Source: Niveispirillum sp. (GTDB lineage: Bacteria; Pseudomonadota; Alphaproteobacteria; Azospirillales; Azospirillaceae). From it: 11,437 bases of DNA. The DNA lies in assembly GCA_016463045.1 (NCBI GenBank), contig JAEMSB010000041.1:3591-15027 (forward strand), read 5' to 3'. The notes under the pieces were generated by a model. The model was not told the origin of the DNA. It saw only the letters and a list, made by a program, of their open reading frames with translations, and ran no database searches. Made by a program: the position numbers and the translations under genes. Shown here in pieces: positions 1 to 6,166 of the stretch. The first letter of the stretch is position 1; each line of letters starts with the position of its first letter.

Positions 1-33
1 GGTGTTTCCTCTGGGGTTCTGTTTTTATTGAAA
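1..33 (-). promoter_or_regulatory. Possible ribosome binding site of a next minus-strand gene starting off the left edge
   Basis: Read on the minus strand, the last bases before the window edge are CAGAGGAAACACC. This looks like a Shine-Dalgarno sequence (AGAGGAAA) followed by a short spacer that would lead into a start codon just outside the window. It is very like the site in front of the lyase gene (GGGAGGAAAC then ATG). No codon of the supposed gene is visible, so this is inference. If right, the GH105 gene is not the last of its group. Confidence 0.35.
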
Positions 34-79
34 TTTCCTCATCGCCTTCCCGGCGAAGGCCGCGAAGGCGATGAGGAAA
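34..79 (-). repeat. Perfect 16-bp stem-loop just after the GH105 stop codon
   Basis: Positions 34-49 (TTTCCTCATCGCCTTC) and 64-79 are exact reverse complements around a 14-nt loop. The stem begins 6 nt after the GH105 stop codon. On the minus strand it is followed by an A-rich rather than U-rich stretch, so it is not a textbook intrinsic terminator. Roles as an mRNA-stabilising or processing hairpin between two genes of an operon, or as a weak terminator, are both possible. Confidence 0.7.
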
Positions 80-85
80 GGCGCG

Positions 86-1192
86 TCAAATAAACCGACG
101 CAGCATTTCCGTCAGGCAGACGATGGCCAGCGACTGGCCATACGGCATGGAGGTCAGCTTCACATCGCGGTAGTACTGCAGGTCACTGCCGAGCGCGGTG
201 CCGAACGACACTTCCTGCAGCTCCCCATCCGGGGCGATCTTGTTGAGGACGGCATGCACCGCCTTGATGGCCATCGGCTCATATTCGGCACTGATATAGC
301 GCTTGCGCACGGCCTTCATGATGCCATAGGCGAAACCGGCGGCAGCCGAGCTTTCCAGATACGAAGTCGGGTCGTTGATCAGCGTGTGCCAACGGCCATC
401 TTCCGTCTGGTACTTGGCCAGCGCCTTGACCTGATTTTCCAGCGTGTCGATCAGGAAGGTGCGCAGCGGGTCGCCGGCCTTCAGATCCAGCAGCTCGATG
501 AATTCCGGGATGGCGATGGTGACCCAGCAATTGCCGCGCGCCCACAGGGCATCGGCGAAGTTGTGGCGACCATCAAAGGTCCAGCCGTGGAACCACAGGC
601 CCGTCTTGGTGTCGAACAGATACTTGATATGGATGAGGAACTGGCGCTTGGCCTCTTCCACATAATCCGGGCGGCCCAGCAGCAGGCCAATCTTGGCCAG
701 CGGCAGGACCGACATCATCAGCGTGTCGTCCCACAGCTGCTGCGGGTTCTCGCTATTGAACACGATGTGCTGGAACCCGCCCTCTTCCGTCTTGGGCAGG
801 CCATGCATGACCCATTCGGCCCAGGTGTCCAGGTACGGGATATAGGTCTGGTTGCCCGTCTTTTCATAGAGATAGGCCAGCGTCAGGAACGGGCTGACGG
901 TGTTGATGTTCTTGGTCGGTGTGCCGGCGGCGAAACGGTCGCGGAACCAGTCCAGCATGATCTGAAAGGCACGCTCGCTGCCCGTCATCTCATAATATTT
1001 CCACATCCCGTACAGGCCGATGCCATGGGTCCATTCCCAGTCGTTCCAGCCCTTGGTATCGATGACGCGGCCATCATCCAGCCGCAGCAGGAATTCCCCC
1101 GTCACATCCTTGATATCGACCAGATTGCTGATCAGCAGGTCGATGGTTCGGGTGACATCTGCGGCCTGCAGGCCATGGGCGAGGTTAGGCAT
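86..1192 (-). CDS. Unsaturated rhamnogalacturonyl hydrolase, glycoside hydrolase family 105 (YteR/YesR-like)
   Basis: This 368-residue protein has the usual length of GH105 enzymes, which fold as an (alpha/alpha)6 barrel and remove the unsaturated galacturonosyl residue left at the non-reducing end of RG-I fragments by rhamnogalacturonan lyases. Visible family signatures are WNDWEWTHGIGLYGMWKYYEM (about 49-69, start of the barrel), WDDTLMM (154-160), WARGNCWV (217-224) and ESSAAAGFAYGI (about 290-301). D156 in the WDDTLMM motif is the likely catalytic general acid/base, by analogy with Asp143 of YteR. No signal peptide or membrane segment is seen, so it should act in the cytoplasm on imported oligosaccharides. 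The start at 1192 is the first ATG of the frame and fits the family's N-terminus, though only a weak purine stretch (GAGAGA) precedes it. It lies downstream of the GH43-GH35 gene on the same strand, separated by a palindromic repeat. GH88 is a related alternative; the motifs favour GH105. Confidence 0.92.
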   Translation of the reverse strand: MPNLAHGLQAADVTRTIDLLISNLVDIKDVTGEFLLRLDDGRVIDTKGWNDWEWTHGIGLYGMWKYYEMTGSERAFQIMLDWFRDRFAAGTPTKNINTVSPFLTLAYLYEKTGNQTYIPYLDTWAEWVMHGLPKTEEGGFQHIVFNSENPQQLWDDTLMMSVLPLAKIGLLLGRPDYVEEAKRQFLIHIKYLFDTKTGLWFHGWTFDGRHNFADALWARGNCWVTIAIPEFIELLDLKAGDPLRTFLIDTLENQVKALAKYQTEDGRWHTLINDPTSYLESSAAAGFAYGIMKAVRKRYISAEYEPMAIKAVHAVLNKIAPDGELQEVSFGTALGSDLQYYRDVKLTSMPYGQSLAIVCLTEMLRRFI

Positions 1193-1226
1193 GGGATAGG
1201 TCTCTCGTTAAAGGAAGGGTTTGCTG

Positions 1227-1321
1227 CGTAGGTCAGGTCGAGCGCGGCGCGCGAGCCCTGACAGTAACGGATTAAAAGCCTTTTCTGTCAGGGCGAGGCT
1301 TTCGCCTCGACCTGACCTACG
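1227..1321. repeat. Pair of REP-like palindromic repeats in inverted orientation
   Basis: Two copies of a repeat of about 38 bp face each other. GTAGGTCAGGTCGAG at 1228-1242 is the reverse complement of 1306-1320, and CCCTGACAG at 1256-1264 is the reverse complement of 1285-1293. The right copy is itself a hairpin: GTCAGG+CGAGGC (1287-1299, with one mismatched base) pairs across a TTTC loop with 1304-1316. The left copy keeps the outer ends but has a diverged core of alternating C and G. The arrangement resembles a bacterial interspersed mosaic element or a small non-autonomous element. It fills the gap between two genes and runs into the 3' end of the GH43-GH35 gene, providing its stop codon (1288-1290). 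Confidence 0.85.
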
Positions 1322-4300
1322 GCTTTGTACCCCGGCGCCGGGACCGTGCCGACCGTCAGGGAAGACCGTGCATTGCGCAAGCTGACCAGCTTCACGGCTT
1401 CCAGCGTGTCGCCCGGCTTGCCGTCGGACGTGACCGCCAGAGCCAGTGTATTCTTGCCATTGGGGTTCAAGATACCGGTGGGCAGCACGAAGGTGCGCTG
1501 CGGCCCGACATCGGCGATGAACTGCCCCATGTTCCAGCCATTCAGGAAGATCAGGACGCGATAGGAGCCGATCGAGCGCGGGACCGTGGCATCGCCGAAC
1601 GACAGACCGACGGCGCTGTCCTGACCCTTGGGCAGGTCAAGCGTGAACTCCGTACGGTACCAGACCGTCCCCGGCTGTGCGGCCTTTGCCGGAACCGACG
1701 CTGTCGTCCAGCCCTTGTCGTCAAAGCCCGGCAGGTGCCAGCCGTTGCGCTCCCCATACTGGCCACCATTGTTGAACACGCCGCGCACGGGATCGGCAAT
1801 ATCCTGACCACCCAGATTACCCTGGATCTTCCAGGAGATGGGCACCGCAAAACTCTTGCCCGTCGGCGTGGACAGCGAGGCGGAGATCAGGCCGCGCGCT
1901 TCCTTGTGCAGATCATCAACATCCAGGTCCCAATGATGGGAATTGTTGCGGACCATGACGGACAGCACACGCTCGCCCGGTGCCTGCAAATCTTCCGGAA
2001 TGGCGAAGGTCGCCAGCCCCTGGCCCGGTGGGCGCGGCAGGCCGGTCGGCAGCACATGCTGACCGATATAGCGCCCATCCAGCCAGACCTGAACCATGCC
2101 GGCACCCCCGGCCCCGTAATGCAGTTCCAGCTTCGATACACCGGCTTGCGCGGTGTATCGGCCACGGTACCAGACATCGCCATGGTGGAAATTGTAATCA
2201 TCCATGTTCAGCAGCGGCTGACCACCCGGTGGCTTTACAAAGCTGGCGGTGCGGCCGGGCTTTGCCACGGCCCAGGTGCTGTCATCGAAGTCTTTGGTGG
2301 CTTCAGGCGACCCGGCCTGGAACCGCCATGAAGCCTTGGTCAGGTCGGGCAGGTTGACCGCCACCGGACCGGACAGGTCTTTCTTGGCGATCAGGCTGCC
2401 GCCCACACCCTTTTCCACCGCGACCGACGCGCCGTTCCAGCGCACGGACGTCACGGCGGCAGGTCCCCAGACCTCCAACGGGCTGTCACTTTCAGTATCG
2501 CCTGTCAGATCCAGGACCTTGCCCTTCACGGCGGCGGTACGGACCAGGGTGGGGCCGCGTTGCAGCAGTACGCCATCCTTCGTCTCCTGCCGCCAGAAGG
2601 TCTCGGCGGTGGGAAGATCGGCGAGCAGCAGGGTCAGGTCGGGCCGTCCCCCACCGCTGATCCGCACGCGGGCCAGACCCTGATGGAGATAATTCAGGCG
2701 CAGGTCACCCTTGGCCGCGTCAAAAACGCTCTCAACCTTGCCGTCCAGCACCGTCACGGTGGGGGCGCTGCTGTAGCGCAGCACCATCTCCCCATCCTCC
2801 CCCTGCCGTCCATAGAACAGGGCAAGGTCGCCAGTACCTTGGCGCAGATGGGTGAACAGCTCCGATGTGGAATAGACCAGCCGCTGGCGTTCCAGATTAT
2901 AGCCGGCCAGCCACAGCTTGGCATCATGGCCCTTCAGGCGCAGGATGCCCGCCTGCGGGATGCTGTATTCGCCATCGGGCAGCGGGGCCTTGAAGCTGAA
3001 AACATCATCCGTCTGGGCATTGTTAGGCGCGTGCGTGGCGACCAGCAGGCGCGTACCCGTTTCAGGGTTCACATTGTGATAGAGGCGGACATTCGGGCTG
3101 CTGGCGACCAGGCCGGTGGCCCGGTCCATCTGCGTCAGGTCCTTCACCGTTTGCAGGAAGTGACCCATCAGCTTGATGCCGCGCGCTTTTTCCCGCAGGC
3201 CCCGTGCCTCATCAATGGCGGAACCGTAATCGTAGGAGGTATAGACCACAGGTGCCGGCATCCAGCCCCAGCTGGTGCCGCCATAGGTCATGTAGAAGCT
3301 CTGGATGGTCAGGCCGTTGGCGATATTGGTGCCATAGAAGACCCGCTGGTACCCGCTGCCCAGACGCTGCGCGTTGCAGCCATAGGCGCCATTGCTGCCC
3401 CAGTAATCGAACCAGCCACCGCCATATTCCGCCGCAAAGCCCGGCGTGTTGGGCGACGCGCTGGCCCCGCCGAAGGCACCGCCGGGGCCATACAGGCCCC
3501 AGTCGGGGGCGAGGTTCGGCTTGCCCACCGTCGCGTCAACATCGCACGACCCCCCGGGATAGCCGTCAAAGGCGTAAAGGTCGTTCGGCCCCTCCACCGT
3601 GCCCGGCACATTGCTGCCCTTGGGCACCCAATTGCCGTTGCGGCCCTTGTCATTGTGAAAGATGGGAACCGTGATCCCGTCGGCCCGCGCCTTGTCATAC
3701 AGGTGCTGCATGTAGCGCGCCTGCGTCGGCTGCGTCACATCCAGTTCGTTTTCGATCTGATAGGCGATGATGCTGCCGCCGCCATCGGTGATCTGATGCT
3801 TTTTCAGGATGCCATTGATGGCCGTCAGCCATTCATCGGCCGCCGCCAGATATTCCGGATGATCGGTGCGCGCCTTGGCCTGCTGTTTGACCAGCCAGCT
3901 GGGGAAGCCACCGCGCGTGACCTCGGCATTCATGTAAGGACCGGGGCGGACGATGACGTAAAGCCCGGCCTCCTTCGCCATGGTCAGCACGCGATCCATG
4001 TCACGCACGCCGGTAAAGTCGTACACGCCCGGCTTGGGCGAGTGGTAGCCCCAGCCGAAATAGATGGCGACGGTGTTGTAGCCAGAGGCTTTCATCTTCT
4101 GGAACACGTCACGCCACAGATCGGGGCTGGGCAGACGGAACGGGTGCATTTCCCCGCCCCAGCTGAACACCCGCTCTCCGCCGATCTTCAGGGAATAGCG
4201 ATCCCAGGTGACAGGCGTCGTCAAAGGAGCGGGAAGCGCCTTCTTTTCCGGCGGACCGTCCTTCAGCACTGTGAAGTGCCGAACCTTGCCCGACAGGCCG

Positions 4301-5130
4301 CCCGGCAATTCCACCTTCGGCGCCCATTGGCCGGTGAAGCCCGGGCCGATGCTGTCGCTGTACCAGTAGCGCTTATCGACATACTGATCGAAATAGATGC
4401 GCCAGCCGCCATCCGTCCGCCTCACCACCGCCGGCCCCTCCACCAGCGTGCCCCATCCAGCCCAGTCACCGGTGCGGATGAAGACCCAGGGGCCGTCCAG
4501 TTTTGGCGCCGTCGCCAGCTCGATGAACTTGGTCGTCTCATTCTTGATGAAGGCGTAGTAGCGGCCCGAATCCTGGATAATTTTGGCGTCGATATGGTTG
4601 GGGCCCAAACCGTGCAGCACCGACGGCGCTGTCCAGTTGGACAGGCTATCATCGGTGGCGGTCAGGCGATAAGTCTTGAACTGTCCGTTCGGGCCGTTGG
4701 TGGACACGGCCAGGATGATATGGACCGACCCATCCGCATCCACGAACCATTCCGGCGCCCAGGAATTGGTCGTGCCGGGAATGGAAATCTTATGATTGCC
4801 CAGGAAGGCCCATTCCTTCAGGTCCTTCGATCGGGCAAAACCGATCAGGTCATTGTTCCAATCGGTCGTGTAGGTGACATAGTACCAGCCATCCTTGTGC
4901 CGGATGATGCTGGGGTCACGCAGCAGGCCCTGCGGCGGTTTGAAGGCCTCGGCCTTTTCCAATGTGAAATTCACCGCGTCCGTGGAGCGGTAGACCGACA
5001 TCGATTTGGCATCGCCATTGATGAAGGATGTCAGGATATAGGATGGGGCATCCGCCGCCATTGCCACCGGTGACAGGAGCGGGGCCAGCATCAGCGCCAA
5101 ACGGCGCGCATTGCGGGAAATCTGCGTCAT
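1288..5130 (-). CDS. Exported two-enzyme fusion: N-terminal GH43-type domain and GH35 beta-galactosidase
   Basis: The protein has 1280 residues from the ATG at 5130. That start is chosen because a clear signal peptide follows (basic MTQISRNARR, hydrophobic core, AMA-AD cleavage near residue 25). Longer in-frame starts run back into the upstream gene. Residues about 30-290 are a GH43 five-bladed propeller: RDP (D72, base), HIDA (D181, pKa modulator) and VEGP (E231, acid). Residues about 305-650 are a GH35 (beta/alpha)8 barrel: AEVTRGGFPSWL (402-413, E403), YQIENE (E462, acid/base) and AEYGGGWFDYW (E568, nucleophile). The rest is beta-sandwich, with two jelly-roll galactose-binding-like domains near 920-1060 and 1100-1255. 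Likely action is removal of arabinosyl and galactosyl units from RG-I side chains outside the cytoplasm; exact linkages cannot be read from sequence. It starts 17 bp after rhaM with only a weak GAGG upstream, suggesting translational coupling. The last 11 codons and the stop come from a palindromic repeat. Confidence 0.9.
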   Translation of the reverse strand: MTQISRNARRLALMLAPLLSPVAMAADAPSYILTSFINGDAKSMSVYRSTDAVNFTLEKAEAFKPPQGLLRDPSIIRHKDGWYYVTYTTDWNNDLIGFARSKDLKEWAFLGNHKISIPGTTNSWAPEWFVDADGSVHIILAVSTNGPNGQFKTYRLTATDDSLSNWTAPSVLHGLGPNHIDAKIIQDSGRYYAFIKNETTKFIELATAPKLDGPWVFIRTGDWAGWGTLVEGPAVVRRTDGGWRIYFDQYVDKRYWYSDSIGPGFTGQWAPKVELPGGLSGKVRHFTVLKDGPPEKKALPAPLTTPVTWDRYSLKIGGERVFSWGGEMHPFRLPSPDLWRDVFQKMKASGYNTVAIYFGWGYHSPKPGVYDFTGVRDMDRVLTMAKEAGLYVIVRPGPYMNAEVTRGGFPSWLVKQQAKARTDHPEYLAAADEWLTAINGILKKHQITDGGGSIIAYQIENELDVTQPTQARYMQHLYDKARADGITVPIFHNDKGRNGNWVPKGSNVPGTVEGPNDLYAFDGYPGGSCDVDATVGKPNLAPDWGLYGPGGAFGGASASPNTPGFAAEYGGGWFDYWGSNGAYGCNAQRLGSGYQRVFYGTNIANGLTIQSFYMTYGGTSWGWMPAPVVYTSYDYGSAIDEARGLREKARGIKLMGHFLQTVKDLTQMDRATGLVASSPNVRLYHNVNPETGTRLLVATHAPNNAQTDDVFSFKAPLPDGEYSIPQAGILRLKGHDAKLWLAGYNLERQRLVYSTSELFTHLRQGTGDLALFYGRQGEDGEMVLRYSSAPTVTVLDGKVESVFDAAKGDLRLNYLHQGLARVRISGGGRPDLTLLLADLPTAETFWRQETKDGVLLQRGPTLVRTAAVKGKVLDLTGDTESDSPLEVWGPAAVTSVRWNGASVAVEKGVGGSLIAKKDLSGPVAVNLPDLTKASWRFQAGSPEATKDFDDSTWAVAKPGRTASFVKPPGGQPLLNMDDYNFHHGDVWYRGRYTAQAGVSKLELHYGAGGAGMVQVWLDGRYIGQHVLPTGLPRPPGQGLATFAIPEDLQAPGERVLSVMVRNNSHHWDLDVDDLHKEARGLISASLSTPTGKSFAVPISWKIQGNLGGQDIADPVRGVFNNGGQYGERNGWHLPGFDDKGWTTASVPAKAAQPGTVWYRTEFTLDLPKGQDSAVGLSFGDATVPRSIGSYRVLIFLNGWNMGQFIADVGPQRTFVLPTGILNPNGKNTLALAVTSDGKPGDTLEAVKLVSLRNARSSLTVGTVPAPGYKAVGQVEAKASP

Positions 5131-5147
5131 AGGTCGGGCGGCCTCGA

Positions 5148-5462
5148 TCACGGGAAATAGAACATGCTGGGCAACGACACCTGCACGGGGCTGTTGTCCG
5201 GGTTCACATCCATGATGTCGGCCATATAATCCCACCAGCGGCGCATGACGGGCAGTTTGGGCAGATCGCCGGCCTTGTTGTCTTGCGTCAGCCGCAGGAC
5301 CGCGAACAGGGAAAGGCTCTCCTCATCGAGGAAAATGGAGTAATCATAGATACCGGCATCGCGCAGCGCGTCGGCCAGATCCGGCCAGAGCACGTCATGG
5401 CGGCGCTTATACTCGGCCACATGTCCGGGCTTCAGTTTCATGCGGAACGCAATGGGCGTCAT
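5148..5462 (-). CDS. rhaM: L-rhamnose mutarotase
   Basis: The 104-residue protein matches the exact length and layout of RhaM, a small dimeric ferredoxin-like-fold enzyme that interconverts the alpha and beta anomers of L-rhamnose in the cytoplasm before isomerisation. Conserved residues are visible: Y18 and the catalytic H22 in EYKRRHDVLWP, the RRWWDYM motif (W76, W77) and NPDNSPV followed by the C-terminal MFYFP. The start at 5462 is chosen over an in-frame ATG at 5513 because it gives the family's N-terminus and follows AAGGGAG seven bases upstream. It is the first gene of the minus-strand group, directly behind the divergent promoter region, and its presence says that the locus releases L-rhamnose. 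No rhamnose isomerase, kinase or aldolase gene is in view. Confidence 0.95.
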   Translation of the reverse strand: MTPIAFRMKLKPGHVAEYKRRHDVLWPDLADALRDAGIYDYSIFLDEESLSLFAVLRLTQDNKAGDLPKLPVMRRWWDYMADIMDVNPDNSPVQVSLPSMFYFP

Positions 5463-5488
5463 TGATCCACTCCCTTGCCAATGGTGCG

Positions 5489-5504
5489 GCCCCTTCTGCG
5501 GGGC
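5489..5504 (-). other. Small hairpin in the rhaM leader
   Basis: GCCCC at 5489-5493 pairs with GGGGC at 5500-5504 around a 6-nt loop, in the untranslated leader of rhaM about 25 nt before its start codon. There is no U-tract, so it is not a terminator. Any effect on translation is speculative. Confidence 0.35.
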
Positions 5505-5513
5505 TCTCGTCAA

Positions 5514-5538
5514 ATGTCATACAATTTAGTCATACAAT
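5514..5538. promoter_or_regulatory. Direct-repeat operator candidate in front of rhaM
   Basis: The 10-mer GTCATACAAT occurs twice, at 5516-5525 and 5529-5538, with a 13-bp period. The second copy in context (TAGTCATACAA, 5527-5537) fits TNGTNNNACNA, the operator pattern of FadR-subfamily GntR regulators, a group that includes many hexuronate-responsive repressors. The first copy (ATGTCATACAA) misses one defined base. It overlaps the proposed -10 region, as expected for a repressor site. The regulator is not in the window. Confidence 0.45.
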
Positions 5539-5557
5539 GTGGATCAACATCACACAA
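5529..5557 (-). promoter_or_regulatory. Candidate promoter of the rhaM group
   Basis: On the minus strand TTGTGT (complement of 5552-5557) and TATGAC (complement of 5529-5534) are separated by 17 bp. The match to the sigma-70 consensus is 3/6 and 4/6. The surroundings are strikingly AT-rich compared with the genes. It places transcription start roughly 60 nt before the rhaM ATG. A better site could lie further upstream near 5655-5690. Confidence 0.3.
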
Positions 5558-5836
5558 TATGAGATTTTTGTGGGAGGCGCATTTTGGTAGCTCTTGGCCC
5601 GATCTCTGCCCGCCCGTCAGCGCACCGAAACCATCATTAACGCATAATCCCATTATATGATTTTGTGTTCTGTATTGTGAAAAATTATCTTGCATCCCAA
5701 AGCGCCCTCCCCCATTGTTTGGACGGAGCGGAGAACATACGGAAGCTGACGTCCGGAAAGTTCCCCTTCAATCCATTCCGCTTTTCCTGCCATGGGCACC
5801 CATGCCGTGCCGGAACAAGGACGAGCGGCAATAGGA
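5558..5836. other. Non-coding stretch between divergent units, no gene seen
   Basis: No reading frame here has the composition or start signals of a gene. The short open frames on both strands run through hairpins and AT-rich promoter-like DNA. An AT-rich block at 5640-5695 contains TTGTGT (5663-5668) and TTATCT (5685-5690), 16 bp apart. This is a possible plus-strand promoter for the structured RNA downstream. CATGGGCACCCATG (5791-5804) is a perfect short palindrome with a 2-nt centre. Nothing else is recognised. Confidence 0.5.
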
Positions 5837-5967
5837 CCGGTCGGCGCCCCCGCCAGCCGGTATCCGGGCTCTGTCCGATTGGACAGGGGCCTGGATACGC
5901 AGGTGATCTTTCACCTTGCTTCCCTCCTATAGCTACCCGGTCGGGCCCGTCCCGACCGGGGCTTTTT
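5837..5967 (+). ncRNA. Candidate structured leader or small RNA ending in an intrinsic terminator
   Basis: Three consecutive hairpins lie head to tail. The first (5860-5898) is a 17-bp stem with one bulged G and a GATT loop. The second (5899-5919) pairs GC+AGGTGA with TCACCT+GC, with one bulged T. The third (5936-5960) is a terminator. The first stem has two pairs (5866/5892 and 5870/5888) that are G-U wobbles only if the plus strand is transcribed, which favours a plus-strand RNA. In addition CCGGTCGG at 5837-5844 repeats the terminator's 5' arm and could pair with 5952-5959 instead. That would enclose the two upstream hairpins and break the terminator. The 5' end is unknown. No known riboswitch class was recognised, so function is open: a regulatory leader of the receptor or an independent small RNA. 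Confidence 0.45.
5936..5967 (+). terminator. Intrinsic terminator upstream of the receptor gene
   Basis: CCCGGTCGGG (5936-5945) and CCCGACCGGG (5951-5960) form a perfect 10-bp stem with a 5-nt loop, followed by GCTTTTTC. It is oriented for plus-strand transcription although no plus-strand gene precedes it. It therefore ends either a small RNA or an attenuated leader transcript. Confidence 0.8.
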
Positions 5968-5985
5968 CTCAATATCTGAAACAGT

Positions 5986-6016
5986 TTGACAAAAATTTGG
6001 GAGCGAATTTCACAAT
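5986..6016 (+). promoter_or_regulatory. Candidate promoter of the TonB-dependent receptor
   Basis: A perfect -35 hexamer TTGACA (5986-5991) is followed by CACAAT (6011-6016, 4/6 to the -10 consensus). The spacing is 19 bp, longer than the usual 17. An alternative -10 is CATAAT (6031-6036), which has only a poor -35. The site lies just after the terminator, so the receptor may be transcribed independently of the structured RNA. Confidence 0.35.
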
Positions 6017-6021
6017 GCGCT

Positions 6022-6046
6022 TTCATATGTCATAATTTGGTATTAT
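6022..6046. promoter_or_regulatory. Operator candidate in front of the receptor gene
   Basis: TTCATATG (6022-6029) recurs in front of the PL11 gene. ATGTCATA (6027-6034) recurs in the rhaM operator region (5514-5521). An overlapping dyad, ATAAT-TTGGT-ATTAT (6032-6046), follows. The position just downstream of the candidate promoter suits a repressor. Shared control of the three units is inferred, not shown. Confidence 0.4.
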
Positions 6047-6063
6047 ATTATTTTGGGACAACG

Positions 6064-6078
6064 TTCCACATGTTGGAA
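6064..6078. repeat. Short inverted repeat in the receptor leader
   Basis: TTCCA (6064-6068) and TGGAA (6074-6078) flank CATGT. It lies about 90 nt before the receptor start codon. It could be a protein-binding site or chance. Confidence 0.3.
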
Positions 6079-6118
6079 TCGCGCCGACCAATGGCGCAAG
6101 ACGCAACAAAAACACCCT

Positions 6119-6142
6119 GGCCGCCCCATCAGATTGGCGGCC
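6119..6142 (+). other. Leader hairpin next to the receptor's ribosome binding site
   Basis: GGCCGCC (6119-6125) pairs perfectly with GGCGGCC (6136-6142) around a 10-nt loop. The strong Shine-Dalgarno sequence GGGGAGGAG (6151-6159) begins 8 nt after it, leaving that site free. The stem may influence mRNA stability or translation; no known element was recognised. Confidence 0.4.
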
Positions 6143-6166
6143 CGCCTTGTGGGGAGGAGTAGAGAG

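Noticed and set aside
1193..1321. CRISPR-like or phage attachment origin for the repeats between the two hydrolase genes
   Set aside because: There are only two copies in inverted orientation, with no spacers of regular size and no integrase; an inverted pair of REP-like palindromes explains the sequence.
2560..5073. A very long open frame (over 800 codons) on the plus strand opposite the GH43-GH35 gene
   Set aside because: The minus-strand frame has clear catalytic motifs of two families. The plus-strand product has no recognisable domain and is the usual open antisense frame of a GC-rich gene. The same applies to long plus-strand frames opposite the GH105 gene (71-1231) and the PL11 gene (9824-11176), and to minus-strand frames opposite the receptor.
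5131..5235. A longer N-terminus for the fusion protein starting at 5235
   Set aside because: It would overlap rhaM, and it places 35 residues in front of a well-formed signal peptide that begins at the ATG at 5130.
5841..5935. Cobalamin-riboswitch-like words on the minus strand (GGGAAGC followed by AGGTGA near 5925-5901, then GCCCGGATACCGGC near 5870-5857)
   Set aside because: The order resembles the 5' and 3' parts of that riboswitch, but the conserved core between them is absent. The bases are explained by hairpins whose wobble pairs favour plus-strand transcription, and the neighbouring genes have no link to cobalamin. An Rfam cobalamin model (RF00174) hit on the minus strand would overturn this.
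5665..6026. Open frames of 104 (plus) and 113 (minus) codons in the divergent intergenic region
   Set aside because: They cross perfect hairpins and a terminator, lack ribosome binding sites, and show no recognisable protein pattern.
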